Assembly: GCA_016868305.1 (NCBI GenBank)
Contig: VGHK01000016.1
Coordinates: 1-47,524 of the forward strand
Direction of reading: 5' to 3'
Length of the DNA: 47,524 nucleotides
Origin: Betaproteobacteria bacterium
GTDB taxonomy: Bacteria > Pseudomonadota > Gammaproteobacteria > Burkholderiales > Burkholderiaceae_A
How positions within the stretch are numbered: the first letter of the stretch is position 1; every line of letters starts with the position of its first letter. Made by a program: the position numbers and the translations under genes. This document shows positions 1 to 8,585 of the stretch, piece by piece. The notes beneath the pieces were generated by a model, which had not been told where the DNA came from, searched no databases, and saw nothing but the letters and a program-made list of their open reading frames with translations.

Positions 1-77
1 CGATAGGCAGACTCCGACAACTGCCGTTGGGCCGGCTGAAGGCCACCCGCCAAGTCTATGGGCATCTGAAGGCTCAT
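1..77 (-). CDS. nuoE: NADH-quinone oxidoreductase subunit E, N-terminal fragment
   Basis: An ATG on the minus strand at 77-75 overlaps the nuoD stop codon by four bases and opens a frame that runs off the left edge. The 25 visible residues have no stop and end in LSESAY, which resembles the start of NuoE proteins, where an LS-E-x-AY segment leads into the thioredoxin-like 2Fe-2S domain. NuoE is the 24 kDa peripheral subunit carrying the N1a cluster beside the NADH-binding NuoF. None of the cluster cysteines lies inside the window, so the call rests on operon position (directly after nuoD) and this short similarity. Confidence 0.7.
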   Translation of the reverse strand, partial: MSLQMPIDLAGGLQPAQRQLSESAY

Positions 78-1327
78 CGATCAATCTCCCCAAAGACGAT
101 GTCCTGGGTACCGATTAATGTCACGACATCGGCAATCATGTGGCCTCGAGACATCTCATCAAGCGCCTGCAGATGGGCAAACCCCGGGGCCCGGATCTTG
201 ACCCGATACGGCATGTTGGCGCCATCTGAAATAAGGTAAATACCAAACTCGCCCTTGGGGTGCTCTACTGCGGCATAACACTCACCCTCAGGCACATGAA
301 AGCCCTCGGTAAAGAGCTTAAAGTGATGGATCAGCTCTTCCATGTTGGACTTCATGCCGGTGCGCGGGGGCGGAGCTACCTTGTGGTTGTTGGTCATCAC
401 TGACCCCGGATTGGCCCGCAGCCACTGTACGCACTGGGAAATAATCTTGTTGCTCTCGCGCATCTCGGCCATGCGCACCAGATACCTGTCGTAGGAGTCG
501 CCCTCAGTACCCACCGGAATATCAAAGTCGAGCTGATCGTAGACCTCGTAGGGCTGGGTCTTACGCAGATCCCATGCAACGCCCGAACCCCGCAGCATGG
601 GCCCCGTGAAGCCCAGGGCCTTGGCCCGCTCGGGGCTGACCACCCCAATGCCCACCAGCCGCTGCTTCCAGATGCGATTGTCGGTAAGCAGGGTTTCGTA
701 TTCATCAACGCACTTGGGAAACCGCTGGGTAAAGTCTTCGATGAAATCAAGCAGCGAGCCCTGGCGGTTTTCGTTGAGCCTGCGCACCGACGACTTACTG
801 CGCAGACGATTTACCTGGTACTGGGGCATGGCATCCGGAAGATCGCGGTAGACGCCACCGGGCCGATAGTAGGCCGCATGCATACGGGCCCCCGATACGG
901 CCTCGTAGCAGTCCATCAGGTCTTCACGCTCGCGAAAGGCATAGAGGAACACGGCCATGGCGCCGACATCAAGACCGTGTGCGCCGATCCAGAGCAGGTG
1001 ATTGAGAACGCGTGTGATCTCGTCGAACATCACCCGTATGTACTGGGCCCTAATCGGCGGGGTGACCCCCAGCAGCTTTTCGATGGCCATGACATAGGCG
1101 TGCTCGTTAGACATCATCGAGACATAGTCAAGGCGGTCCATATAGGGCACCGACTGCAGAAAGGTCTTAGACTCGGCAAGCTTTTCGGTGCCACGATGCA
1201 GCAGCCCAATATGGGGATCAGCGCGCTGAACCACCTCGCCATCAAGTTCGAGCACCAGGCGCAGCACGCCGTGCGCAGCCGGATGCTGCGGGCCAAAGTT
1301 TAAGGTGTAGTTTTTAAGTTCGGCCAT
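74..1327 (-). CDS. nuoD: NADH-quinone oxidoreductase subunit D (49 kDa subunit)
   Basis: A 417-residue protein of normal length for the separate NuoD of alpha- and betaproteobacteria (not the NuoCD fusion of enterics). The start [20 protein letters not shown] is the highly conserved N-terminus that contributes to the quinone cavity. The HRGTEKL and [10 protein letters not shown] segments and the C-terminal DIVFGEIDR are also typical of the family. NuoD sits in the peripheral arm at the membrane interface, next to NuoB and cluster N2, where ubiquinone is reduced. The start overlaps the 3' end of nuoC by 14 bp and the stop overlaps the nuoE start, so translation is probably coupled along the operon. 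Confidence 0.97.
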   Translation of the reverse strand: MAELKNYTLNFGPQHPAAHGVLRLVLELDGEVVQRADPHIGLLHRGTEKLAESKTFLQSVPYMDRLDYVSMMSNEHAYVMAIEKLLGVTPPIRAQYIRVMFDEITRVLNHLLWIGAHGLDVGAMAVFLYAFREREDLMDCYEAVSGARMHAAYYRPGGVYRDLPDAMPQYQVNRLRSKSSVRRLNENRQGSLLDFIEDFTQRFPKCVDEYETLLTDNRIWKQRLVGIGVVSPERAKALGFTGPMLRGSGVAWDLRKTQPYEVYDQLDFDIPVGTEGDSYDRYLVRMAEMRESNKIISQCVQWLRANPGSVMTNNHKVAPPPRTGMKSNMEELIHHFKLFTEGFHVPEGECYAAVEHPKGEFGIYLISDGANMPYRVKIRAPGFAHLQALDEMSRGHMIADVVTLIGTQDIVFGEIDR

Positions 1328-1973
1328 ACTGCTCTTCTCGAATCACCCGGGGGGTAATATCACGCGGCTCGATAGTGACCGGCTGATAAATAACGCGCCG
1401 CTGCTCCGGGTCGTAACGCATTTCCACGTAGCCTGAGAGTGGAAAGTCTTTTCGAAACGGGTGGCCGGCAAAGCCGTAGTCGGTAAGAATGCGGCGAAGG
1501 TCTTCGTGGCCCTCAAAGACAATACCAAAGAGGTCGAAGGCTTCGCGCTCGTACCAGCCCGCGGCTGGCCAGATGCTGGTCAGCGACGGCACCAAAGGAA
1601 GGTCGTCATCGGGACAGAAGACCCGCAGACGCAGTCTTTGGTTACAGGCAACCGACAACAAATGGGTTACCACAGCAAACCGTGGGCCTTCGTAACGCCC
1701 GTCTTTGTATGTCTGATAGTCGACCCCGCAGAGGTCGATGAGGGTATCGAACTCAAGACCTGGCGCATCGCGCAGTACCTCTGCTGCTGCCAGGGTGTGG
1801 GATGCGGCGACCTCGACAGTGGCCTCGCCGAGGCTGATATGGCTACGCGCCACCATCGGCCCCAGCCTTTCGCAGGCAAGCGCAGCAAGCGACTGTTCTG
1901 CCGAGACAAGCGCGACAGGGTCGGGGCTATCACCTGCCACAGGGCTGGGGTTGGGGCTAGCGGAGCTGGGCAT
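1314..1973 (-). CDS. nuoC: NADH-quinone oxidoreductase subunit C (30 kDa subunit)
   Basis: A 219-residue protein with the complex I 30 kDa signature near its C-terminus: ERE[19 protein letters not shown] followed by [17 protein letters not shown]. This subunit packs against NuoD in the peripheral arm and has no cofactor of its own. The first 30 or so residues are rich in Ser, Pro and Ala and not recognisable, so the true start could lie slightly downstream of the ATG used here. The gene overlaps nuoD by 14 bp and is 28 bp downstream of nuoB, in the usual nuoABCD order. Confidence 0.96.
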   Translation of the reverse strand: MPSSASPNPSPVAGDSPDPVALVSAEQSLAALACERLGPMVARSHISLGEATVEVAASHTLAAAEVLRDAPGLEFDTLIDLCGVDYQTYKDGRYEGPRFAVVTHLLSVACNQRLRLRVFCPDDDLPLVPSLTSIWPAAGWYEREAFDLFGIVFEGHEDLRRILTDYGFAGHPFRKDFPLSGYVEMRYDPEQRRVIYQPVTIEPRDITPRVIREEQYGRT

Positions 1974-2001
1974 AAATAAAAGATGGGCCTATGGACATTG
2001 C

Positions 2002-2481
2002 CTAGTCGCGGGCGATGGTACTGGTGCGCTTAATCTTGTTTTGCAGCTGCATGATTCCATAGAGCAGCGCTTCGGCCGTTGGCGGGCATCCGGGTACATA
2101 GATATCCACCGGAACGATACGGTCGCATCCGCGGACAACCGAGTAGGAATAGTGGTAGTAGCCGCCCCCGTTGGCGCACGACCCCATGGAAAGCACCCAG
2201 CGAGGCTCGGGCATCTGGTCGTAGACCTTGCGCAAGGCGGGCGCCATTTTGTTACATAGCGTGCCGGCCACAATCATGAGGTCGGACTGACGAGGGCTGG
2301 GCCGAAAGACCACGCCGAAGCGATCGAGGTCATAGCGGGATGCTCCCGCGTGCATCATTTCGACAGCACAACAGGCCAGCCCGAATGTCATAGGCCAGAG
2401 CGAGCCAGTACGGGTCCAGTTGATGACCTGATCGGCCGTGGTGGTGATAAACCCCTGCTTGAGAACGCCGTCGATTGCCAT
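2002..2481 (-). CDS. nuoB: NADH-quinone oxidoreductase subunit B (cluster N2 subunit)
   Basis: A 159-residue NuoB (PSST/20 kDa) protein. The ligands of the terminal 4Fe-4S cluster N2 are all present: the adjacent pair Cys37-Cys38 in [11 protein letters not shown], Cys102 in [10 protein letters not shown], and Cys132 in [11 protein letters not shown]2 passes electrons to ubiquinone in the pocket formed with NuoD. The conserved [15 protein letters not shown] stretch lies between the first and second ligand groups. The gene starts 4 bp after the nuoA stop. Length and motifs are complete, so this is a functional copy. Confidence 0.98.
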   Translation of the reverse strand: MAIDGVLKQGFITTTADQVINWTRTGSLWPMTFGLACCAVEMMHAGASRYDLDRFGVVFRPSPRQSDLMIVAGTLCNKMAPALRKVYDQMPEPRWVLSMGSCANGGGYYHYSYSVVRGCDRIVPVDIYVPGCPPTAEALLYGIMQLQNKIKRTSTIARD

Positions 2482-2485
2482 AGCC

Positions 2486-2845
2486 TTACTCCCAGTCGAG
2501 GGCGCCCTTCATCCATTCATAGATGAAGCCAAGCACCAGAATCGCCAGAAAGATCATCATCGCCATAAACCCAAAAAAGCCGATGTCTTGCAAGACCACA
2601 GCCCAAGGAAAGAGAAAGGCAATTTCGAGGTCGAAGAGGATAAATAGGATTGCCACAAGGTAGTAGCGCACGTCGAACTGCATGCGGGAGTCTTCGAAGG
2701 CCTCGAATCCGCATTCGTAGGGAGAGAGCTTTTCGGAGTCGGGGCGGTGGGGGCCGATAAGCTTGCCCAGTACCATAGGGCCAACGCCCACGGCGATGCC
2801 GACCAGAATAAACAACAGCACTGGCAGATATGACTCTAGGCTCAT
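2486..2845 (-). CDS. nuoA: NADH-quinone oxidoreductase subunit A
   Basis: A 119-residue membrane subunit. The start is the ATG at 2845 ([12 protein letters not shown]), which matches NuoA N-termini. A longer in-frame version reaching 2902 would translate the 3' half of the tRNA-Leu gene and is rejected. Three hydrophobic helices are visible, at about residues 7-30, 60-82 and 88-110, with the conserved loop [10 protein letters not shown] containing the acidic and Cys residues that border the quinone channel. An unusual G-rich stretch (about eight G) lies immediately upstream and may serve as the ribosome-binding site. First gene of the nuo operon, just downstream of the tRNA. Confidence 0.96.
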   Translation of the reverse strand: MSLESYLPVLLFILVGIAVGVGPMVLGKLIGPHRPDSEKLSPYECGFEAFEDSRMQFDVRYYLVAILFILFDLEIAFLFPWAVVLQDIGFFGFMAMMIFLAILVLGFIYEWMKGALDWE

Positions 2846-2860
2846 GAGCCCCCCCCTTTT

Positions 2861-2945
2861 TGGTGCCGACGGCGAGACTCGAACTCGCACAGCTTTCGCC
2901 ACTACCCCCTCAAGATAGCGTGTCTACCAATTCCACCACGTCGGC
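2861..2945 (-). tRNA. tRNA-Leu (anticodon GAG)
   Basis: The minus strand folds as a class II tRNA of 85 nt with encoded CCA. The acceptor stem is GCCGACG paired with CGTCGGC, then discriminator A and CCA. The anticodon arm is CTATC-TTGAGGG-GGTAG with anticodon GAG, followed by a variable arm and the T arm GCGAG-TTCGAGT-CTCGC. It lies 10 bp after the secG stop and 15 bp before nuoA, so it is probably cut out of a tpiA-secG-nuo transcript. A tRNA-Leu in this position is common in betaproteobacteria. Confidence 0.96.
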
Positions 2946-2955
2946 CTACAGCTAT

Positions 2956-3318
2956 TTACTTCGCCGGCGCATCCTCTTTGGGTGCTACCGGTACCGGCGG
3001 CAGTTCGGGCGACACAGCACCCGGGACAGACCCCGGAATAGACTCCATAATACCGCCTCCTGAGGAGGAGGCTCTTAAATCCCGGCTGCCCATGTAGGAC
3101 AAGGCCAAGGTGGACGAAAAAAACACCACTGCCAGCAAGGCGGTGGAACGAGACAGGAAATTAGCAGAGCCCGAGGCCCCAAAAACCGAGCCCGCGCTGC
3201 CCGAACCGAAGGCGGCGCCAAGGTCGGCTCCTTTGCCCTGCTGCAGCAGCACCAGCACAATAATGGCCACGGCAGAGGCAACTTGAACGACAAGTAAAAG
3301 GTTGGTGAGCCAGTCCAT
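2956..3318 (-). CDS. secG: Preprotein translocase subunit SecG
   Basis: A 120-residue protein starting at the ATG at 3318 (MDWLTNLLLVVQV). A longer frame up to 3603 is only the antisense of tpiA. It has the SecG layout: an N-terminal transmembrane helix (about 5-25), the conserved loop LLQQGKGADLGAAFG-GSA, a second helix (about 55-75), and a Pro-rich variable tail ending in APAK. SecG joins SecYE in the inner membrane and helps the SecA-driven export cycle. It is 7 bp downstream of tpiA and 10 bp before tRNA-Leu. Confidence 0.95.
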   Translation of the reverse strand: MDWLTNLLLVVQVASAVAIIVLVLLQQGKGADLGAAFGSGSAGSVFGASGSANFLSRSTALLAVVFFSSTLALSYMGSRDLRASSSGGGIMESIPGSVPGAVSPELPPVPVAPKEDAPAK

Positions 3319-3325
3319 AGGATAG

Positions 3326-4111
3326 TTACTCCACGGTTGAAGGAAGGGCCTGCGCCGCCTGCAAAATTCCCCAGAACTCTTGGGCATGCAGAGAGGCGCC
3401 GCCCACCAGCGCGCCATCGATATCCGGCTGAATAAAGAGGTCGGCAGCAAGAGAGGCCTTGACACTGCCGCCGTAGAGAATGCGTACCGATGCCGCCGCC
3501 GCAGGGGATCGCTCGGCAAGCACAGCCCGGATCGCGGCATGCATGGCCTGGGCATCTGCGGCAGAGGCGGTCTGGCCGGTGCCGATTGCCCAGATCGGCT
3601 CATAGGCGATTGCGATTTTTTGTAAGGCCTCTAGGGACAAGGGGGCAGTGGCAATGCCCACCTGCTCGGATACCAGGGCGACTGCCCTTCCCGCCTGCCG
3701 CTCTGAGAGCGATTCGCCCACGCAGATAACGGGCATGATGCCCTGTGAGAGCAGTTGTTGCGCCTTCAGTGCTACCCGGGGGTCGGTAAGGCCCAACCGG
3801 GACCGGCATTCGGAATGCCCGACCAGGCAGAATTGGCATTCGAAGTCGGACAGCATGGTGGCAGAGACCTCGCCGGTAAATGCGCCGGAGGACTGGTCAG
3901 AGACATCCTGGGCGCCCCAGTCGAACCCACGGCCACGCAGCCGTGTAGCCACCTGAAACAGGTACGGGGCCGGGGCCGCCACCCCTGCCTGAACGCAGTC
4001 GGGTGAAAACTCGCCGCGCTCGGCAATCGCCAAGACTTCGGACAATAGCGCCTCATTGGCGATCATGTCGCCATGCATCTTCCAGTTGCCTATGACAAGC
4101 GGCCTGCGCAC
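3326..4111 (-). CDS. tpiA: Triosephosphate isomerase
   Basis: A 261-residue TIM-barrel enzyme interconverting dihydroxyacetone phosphate and glyceraldehyde 3-phosphate. The catalytic residues are present: Lys11 in GNWKMHG, His99 in LVGHSE, and Glu171 in the signature AYEPIWAIGTG, whose second half is the flexible phosphate-gripping loop. The phosphate-binding motifs YGGSVK and ALVGGASL are at the C-terminus. One deviation is Cys102, in the HSE-C-R motif where most TIMs have HSERR. The gene lies 39 bp after pnp and 7 bp before secG, all on the same strand. Confidence 0.97.
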   Translation of the reverse strand: MRRPLVIGNWKMHGDMIANEALLSEVLAIAERGEFSPDCVQAGVAAPAPYLFQVATRLRGRGFDWGAQDVSDQSSGAFTGEVSATMLSDFECQFCLVGHSECRSRLGLTDPRVALKAQQLLSQGIMPVICVGESLSERQAGRAVALVSEQVGIATAPLSLEALQKIAIAYEPIWAIGTGQTASAADAQAMHAAIRAVLAERSPAAAASVRILYGGSVKASLAADLFIQPDIDGALVGGASLHAQEFWGILQAAQALPSTVE

Positions 4112-4150
4112 GGGGATCTGGGGTGGTCAGCGTTGGGAAGCGAGGTATGT

Positions 4151-6295
4151 TTAAGAGGCTGCCGGCTCTTGGGCAGCTGCCTGCTGTGCACCAGCCTCTT
4201 CGGTGGCAGCCTTCATGGAAAGGCGCAGGCGGCCCTTGTCGTCGGCCTCAATTACCTTAACCCGCACCACCTGGCCTTCTTTGAGGTAGTCAGACACCTG
4301 GTGTACGCGCTCGTTGGCAATCTGGGAGATATGCAGCAGACCATCCTTGCCAGGCAATATCGAAACGATGGCACCAAATTCAAGTAACCGCAGAACCGAT
4401 CCCTCATAGATTTTGCCAACCTCGACCTCAGCGGTGAGTTCCTCGATGCGCTTGATGGCAGCGCGGGCAGCCTCTGCGGTTGTGGCCGCGATGGTAATGC
4501 TGCCCGATTCATCGATATCAATGGTGGTACCAGTTTCTTCGGTAATCGCGCGAATCGTAGAACCACCCTTACCAATCACGTCTCGAATGCGCTCTGGGTT
4601 GATCTTGATGTTGTACAGCCGGGGCGCGTATTCCGACAGCTCGGTTCGGGCATGGCCCATGGCCTCTTTCATCTTGCCCAGAATATGCATGCGGGCATCT
4701 TTGGCCTGGGCCAGAGCCACCTGCATGATCTCCTTGGTAATGCCCTGGATCTTGATGTCCATCTGCAGGGCAGTAACGCCGATCTCGGAGCCGGCCACCT
4801 TAAAGTCCATGTCGCCAAGGTGGTCCTCATCGCCAAGAATATCGGTAAGCACCGCAAAACGGCCGCCTTCTTTAATGAGGCCCATAGCGATACCGGCCAC
4901 ATGGGCCTTAAGCGGAACACCCGCGTCCATTAATGCTAGGCAGCCACCGCAGACCGATGCCATGGAAGACGATCCATTGGACTCTGTGATCTCGCTGACC
5001 ACACGCATGGAATAGGCGAAGTCTTCGGTAGAAGGCAGCACAGCGATCAGGGCCCGCTTTGCCAGGCGCCCGTGGCCGATCTCGCGGCGCTTGGGCGTGC
5101 CCACACGGCCGCATTCGCCAGTGGCATAGGGAGGCATGTTGTAGTGAAGCATAAACCGGTCGCGGTACTCACCGCCAAGCGCATCGATGATCTGCTCATC
5201 ACGATTGGTACCGAGCGTTGCCACCACCAGGGCCTGGGTCTCGCCTCGGGTAAAGAGTGCCGATCCGTGAGCACGCGGCAGAACACCAGAGCGAATGCTA
5301 ATCGGCCGAACAGTGCGGGTGTCTCGGCCATCGATGCGCGGCTCTCCATTGAGGATCTGGCTGCGTACCACTTTAGCCTCCAGGCCAAAGAGCGTGTCGT
5401 TTACCAGGTTACCGGCTGGCAGTGCCACGCCACTGGCGGCGGCGTCTGCCTGCAACTGAGTCTCAACCTGGCTGTAGATTTCTTTGAGACGATTAGACCG
5501 CTCTTGCTTGTTGCGCAGCTTGTAAGCCTCTTGCAGCGGACCTTCGGCGAGGCCGGTGACCTTGGCAACAAAGGCCTCGTCTTTTGCCTCGGGCTGCCAG
5601 TCCCATTCGGGCTTGCCCGCCTTTTCTACGAGACGATGAATGGCATCGATAGCAGCCTTCATCTGGGTGTGGCCAAAGACTACCGCCCCGAGCATGACGT
5701 CTTCGGGCAGTTGATCGGCCTCAGACTCCACCATGAGCACCGCAGACTCGGTTCCGGCAACCACCAGGTCGAGCTTAGACCGCTTGAGGTCGGCGTTATT
5801 GGGGCAGAGCAGATACTGGCCATCGATATAGCCCACGCGGGCAGCGCCTATAGGGCCATGAAAGGGCACTCCCGAGATGGCCATGGCCGCACTGGCACCA
5901 ATCATGGCCGGAATATCGGGGTCGACTTCAGGATTGAGCGACATGACGGTACAGACCACCTGCACCTCGTTGTAAAAGCCCTCGGGAAATAACGGGCGCA
6001 AGGGACGGTCGATGAGACGGCTGGTAAGGGTTTCTTTTTCGCTTGGCCGGCCCTCACGCTTGAAAAAACCGCCGGGGATCTTGCCAGCGGCGTAGGTCTT
6101 TTCCATGTAGTCGACAGTGAGGGGAAAGAAGTCTTGGCCGGGCTTTGCCGACTTGGCAGCCACAACGGTGGCCAGAACCACGGTGTCGTTCATGTTAACG
6201 ACTACGGCGCCAGAAGCCTGCCTGGCGATTTCTCCAGTTTCGAGGCTAACGGTGTGCTGACCAAACGAAAAACTTTCTTTAGCAATATTGAACAC
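4151..6295 (-). CDS. pnp: Polyribonucleotide nucleotidyltransferase (PNPase)
   Basis: A 714-residue phosphorolytic 3'-5' exoribonuclease of the RNA degradosome type. Two RNase PH-like cores are visible, the second with the catalytic-site region [17 protein letters not shown] linker is followed by a KH domain ([17 protein letters not shown]) and an S1 domain (VGKIYEGSV to RLRLSMKA), then a short Ala/Glu/Gln-rich tail. Length is normal. The gene follows rpsO, with a hairpin terminator between them at 6351-6393, as in many proteobacteria. In E. coli this junction is an RNase III processing and autoregulation site; no direct sign of that was checked here. Confidence 0.98.
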   Translation of the reverse strand: MFNIAKESFSFGQHTVSLETGEIARQASGAVVVNMNDTVVLATVVAAKSAKPGQDFFPLTVDYMEKTYAAGKIPGGFFKREGRPSEKETLTSRLIDRPLRPLFPEGFYNEVQVVCTVMSLNPEVDPDIPAMIGASAAMAISGVPFHGPIGAARVGYIDGQYLLCPNNADLKRSKLDLVVAGTESAVLMVESEADQLPEDVMLGAVVFGHTQMKAAIDAIHRLVEKAGKPEWDWQPEAKDEAFVAKVTGLAEGPLQEAYKLRNKQERSNRLKEIYSQVETQLQADAAASGVALPAGNLVNDTLFGLEAKVVRSQILNGEPRIDGRDTRTVRPISIRSGVLPRAHGSALFTRGETQALVVATLGTNRDEQIIDALGGEYRDRFMLHYNMPPYATGECGRVGTPKRREIGHGRLAKRALIAVLPSTEDFAYSMRVVSEITESNGSSSMASVCGGCLALMDAGVPLKAHVAGIAMGLIKEGGRFAVLTDILGDEDHLGDMDFKVAGSEIGVTALQMDIKIQGITKEIMQVALAQAKDARMHILGKMKEAMGHARTELSEYAPRLYNIKINPERIRDVIGKGGSTIRAITEETGTTIDIDESGSITIAATTAEAARAAIKRIEELTAEVEVGKIYEGSVLRLLEFGAIVSILPGKDGLLHISQIANERVHQVSDYLKEGQVVRVKVIEADDKGRLRLSMKAATEEAGAQQAAAQEPAAS

Positions 6296-6350
6296 GAACA
6301 GTTCCTTTTCTTTGAATCATTGGTTCACAGCCGACCAGAAAGCGCTGAGA

Positions 6351-6393
6351 CAACAAAAACCGGCATGTGCATAAGAAGGTGCAGATGCCGGTT
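6351..6393 (-). terminator. Hairpin terminator between rpsO and pnp
   Basis: On the minus strand the arms AACCGGCAT and ATGCCGGTT (6393-6385 and 6366-6358) pair over nine base pairs. A second short pairing, CTGCA with TGCAC, closes the loop further, and the structure is followed by a T-rich run (TTTTTGTTG). It starts 14 bp after the rpsO stop. This looks like an intrinsic terminator that reduces rpsO read-through into pnp. Confidence 0.75.
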
Positions 6394-6406
6394 GCGTAGG
6401 TGCCGA

Positions 6407-6676
6407 TTACTTTCGGAGGCCCAGTTTTTCGATGAGCGATCGGTAGGAAGGCAGATTGGTACGTTTGAGATAGTCGAGAAGTTTGCGACGACGGCTAACC
6501 ATTTTGAGAAGCCCACGACGGGAATGATGGTCTTTGGCATGGGTTTTGAAGTGGCCCGTGAGATAGTTGATGCGGGCCGTAAGCAGGGCTACCTGCACCT
6601 CAGGCGAACCGGTGTCACCCTGGGCGCGCTGAAAATTAGAAACGATGTCGAGCTTGGACATTTCGGCAACGGTCAT
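6407..6676 (-). CDS. rpsO: 30S ribosomal protein S15
   Basis: An 89-residue protein of exact family length that binds 16S rRNA in the central domain and nucleates platform assembly. Typical segments are [32 protein letters not shown] and [10 protein letters not shown] strong ribosome-binding site, AAAGGAG, lies seven bases before the ATG. It heads the rpsO-pnp unit and has its own promoter about 125 bp upstream (TTGCGT, 17 bp, TAGAAT). S15 often represses its own translation through a leader structure; the roughly 118-nt leader here contains two GC-rich inverted repeats that could do this, but that is inference. Confidence 0.98.
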   Translation of the reverse strand: MTVAEMSKLDIVSNFQRAQGDTGSPEVQVALLTARINYLTGHFKTHAKDHHSRRGLLKMVSRRRKLLDYLKRTNLPSYRSLIEKLGLRK

Positions 6677-6800
6677 GACTTCTCCTTTAAAAATGACCTA
6701 GGCGAAGGGCCGCCGGCCGAGACCGGAAAAACCCTAATGACGCCAACTTGCGCTCATGCCTGCCGGGCATGGCGTGCGGGAATACTGAAATAAGCTTTTG

Positions 6801-6829
6801 ATTCTAATTCAAAAGGGGGCTAGACGCAA
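6801..6829 (-). promoter_or_regulatory. sigma70-type promoter of rpsO
   Basis: On the minus strand TTGCGT (6829-6824) and TAGAAT (6806-6801) are separated by 17 bp. A start near 6794 would give a leader of about 118 nt before rpsO. The -10 box lies inside a perfect inverted repeat, CTTTTGA and TCAAAAG with a 7-bp centre (6795-6815). Confidence 0.6.
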
Positions 6830-6878
6830 GCCTGACCCCACCTGGGGATAAGGCCGCGCCGCCCACACCGAAATAGTC

Positions 6879-8411
6879 CTAAGGCTGCTGGGGATTGGCC
6901 TTAGGCGCCACCGAGAGCCGGTTTAAGGCATTAAGGTAGGCTAGCGCCGAGGCCACCACAATGTCAGGATCGGCTCCCACGCCGTTGACCACCCGACCAT
7001 CTTTCTGCAGGCGCATGGTCACCTCCCCCTGAGACTCGGTGCCAGTGGTGATCGCATTGACCGAAAAGAGCATGAGTTCGGCCCCGCTCTTGGCCTGCTG
7101 CTCTATGGCCTTTACCGTTGCATCGACCGGACCATTCCCCTCGGCCTCGGTGGCAAACTCCTTTCCATCGCAGGCAAAGACCACCTTAGACACGGGACGC
7201 TCGCCCATTTCAGACCGCTGGGCAAGCGAGATGAGCTTGTAGTGCTCGGCCTTTACCTCAGACTCGCCCGAGACAATTGCCTGCAGGTCTTCGTCAAAGA
7301 TCTCCGACTTGCGGTCGGCAAGCTCCTTAAACCGCGCGAAGGCCTCATTAAGCGCCTGCTCGGTTGACGGGGCAATGCCCAGGTCTTCTAGCCGCTGCCG
7401 AAAGGCATTACGCCCAGAAAGCTTACCCAGGGTGATGCGGTTTGCCGCCCAGCCCACATCCTGCGCCCGCATGATCTCGTAGGTCTCCCGGTGCTTGAGA
7501 ACGCCGTCTTGGTGAATGCCGGACTCGTGGGCAAAGGCATTGGCCCCCACGATGGCCTTATTGGGCTGCACCGGATAGCCAGTAATCTGCGAGACCAGTC
7601 GGGAAGACGGCACAATCTGTGTGGTGTCGATATTGGTGTCACAGGCAAAGACATCGCGCCGGGTTTTGACTGCCATGACAATCTCTTCCAGGCTGGCATT
7701 GCCCGCCCGCTCGCCAAGCCCATTGATCGTGCACTCCACCTGGCGCGCCCCGGCGAGCACCGCCGAGAGGGAATTTGCCACCGCCATGCCCAGGTCGTTA
7801 TGGCAGTGGGTGGACCAGACCACCTTGTCTGCGCCCGGCGTACGGGCAATGAGAGTCTCCATAAGCCGGCCCCACTGGCCGGGAACGCTATAGCCCACGG
7901 TATCGGGGACATTAATAGTGGTCGCCCCGGCGCGGATTGCCTCGCCGAAGATTCGCACCAGAAAGTCCACCTCGGATCGCACCGCATCCTCGGCCGAAAA
8001 CTCGATATCGGCGGTGTACTCGCGGGCCATATGAATGGCCGCCACCGCCGCATCGACCACCTGATCGGGGTTCATACGCAGCTTTTTTTCCATGTGGATA
8101 GGGCTGGTGGCAATAAAGGTGTGAATGCGCCCACGGGCTGCGGGCTTAATTGCCTCCCCAGAGGTACGAATGTCGCGCTCGGTAGCGCGGGCGAGCGAGC
8201 AGACAGTGCTGTCTTTAATGGACTCGGCAATGGCACGGACGGACTCAAAGTCGCCAGGGCTGGCAGCAGCAAAACCCGCCTCAATCACATCCACGCGCAG
8301 TCGCTCGAGCTGCCGTGCGATGCGCACCTTTTCGTCTCGGGTCATGGATGCGCCGGGGCTCTGTTCGCCGTCGCGCAGCGTGGTATCAAACACAATTAAT
8401 CGATCGGACAT
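6879..8411 (-). CDS. leuA: 2-isopropylmalate synthase
   Basis: A 510-residue enzyme that condenses acetyl-CoA with 2-oxoisovalerate, the committed step of leucine synthesis. The start is taken at [20 protein letters not shown], the canonical N-terminus; an in-frame ATG ten codons upstream (8441) is less likely. The catalytic barrel shows [12 protein letters not shown] (metal and substrate site), [15 protein letters not shown] (metal-binding histidines) and [11 protein letters not shown]. The C-terminal 120 or so residues match the leucine-sensing regulatory domain. It is the last gene of the ilvIHC-psd-pssA-leuA block but has its own attenuator at 8445-8576, so its expression is probably set separately by leucyl-tRNA charging. 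Confidence 0.97.
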   Translation of the reverse strand: MSDRLIVFDTTLRDGEQSPGASMTRDEKVRIARQLERLRVDVIEAGFAAASPGDFESVRAIAESIKDSTVCSLARATERDIRTSGEAIKPAARGRIHTFIATSPIHMEKKLRMNPDQVVDAAVAAIHMAREYTADIEFSAEDAVRSEVDFLVRIFGEAIRAGATTINVPDTVGYSVPGQWGRLMETLIARTPGADKVVWSTHCHNDLGMAVANSLSAVLAGARQVECTINGLGERAGNASLEEIVMAVKTRRDVFACDTNIDTTQIVPSSRLVSQITGYPVQPNKAIVGANAFAHESGIHQDGVLKHRETYEIMRAQDVGWAANRITLGKLSGRNAFRQRLEDLGIAPSTEQALNEAFARFKELADRKSEIFDEDLQAIVSGESEVKAEHYKLISLAQRSEMGERPVSKVVFACDGKEFATEAEGNGPVDATVKAIEQQAKSGAELMLFSVNAITTGTESQGEVTMRLQKDGRVVNGVGADPDIVVASALAYLNALNRLSVAPKANPQQP

Positions 8412-8444
8412 GGCTGTCTTCCCTAAGAGAAATATGAACAAAGA

Positions 8445-8485
8445 CTAAAAAATGAGGTCCGCCAGAGAGAGGGCCGGCGCGGACT
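8445..8485 (-). terminator. leuA attenuator: intrinsic terminator (3:4 hairpin)
   Basis: On the minus strand GTCCGC (8484-8479) pairs with GCGGAC (8462-8457) around a pyrimidine-rich loop, and six T follow within four bases. The upstream arm lies within a competing hairpin, CCGGC and GCCGG (8490-8474), which could act as the antiterminator. The terminator sits 20 nt after the leader peptide stop codon and 33 nt before the leuA start. Confidence 0.75.
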
Positions 8486-8494
8486 GCCGGTGGG

Positions 8495-8529
8495 GGGTCG
8501 ATAGTTAGCGCCCGTGGCGCAGTCGACCC
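8495..8529 (-). promoter_or_regulatory. leuA attenuator: pause hairpin over the leader stop codon
   Basis: GGGTCGA (8529-8523) and TCGACCC (8501-8495) form a perfect 7-bp outer stem. An inner perfect stem, GCGCC and GGCGC (8520-8516 and 8512-8508), has a three-base loop. The structure covers the end of the Leu-rich leader ORF, the position of the 1:2 pause hairpin in classical amino-acid attenuators. Confidence 0.65.
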
Positions 8530-8576
8530 AGGGAGGATAGTAGAAGCAGCAGAGAGGCGAGGGGCAAAACGTTCAT
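8505..8576 (-). CDS. leuL: leu operon leader peptide (attenuator peptide)
   Basis: A 23-codon ORF starting with ATG at 8576, nine bases after the pssA stop. It encodes MNVLPLAS, then five consecutive Leu codons (CTG CTG CTT CTA CTA), then SSLGRLRHGR and a TAA stop. Nine of its 23 residues are leucine. It is followed directly by a pause hairpin, a candidate antiterminator and a terminator with a T run, all before leuA. This is the arrangement of ribosome-mediated attenuation: scarce charged tRNA-Leu stalls the ribosome at the Leu run and prevents termination. The ribosome-binding site is weak (AGGG very close to the ATG), so translation may be coupled to pssA. Confidence 0.85.
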   Translation of the reverse strand: MNVLPLASLLLLLSSLGRLRHGR

Positions 8577-8585
8577 TACCCTGAA

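Noticed and set aside
2846-2902. N-terminal extension of NuoA
   Set aside because: These codons are the 3' half of tRNA-Leu; the conserved NuoA start is at 2845.
6836-6849. CCCCA/TGGGG palindrome after leuA as its terminator
   Set aside because: The two-base centre is too small for an RNA hairpin loop, and no T run follows.
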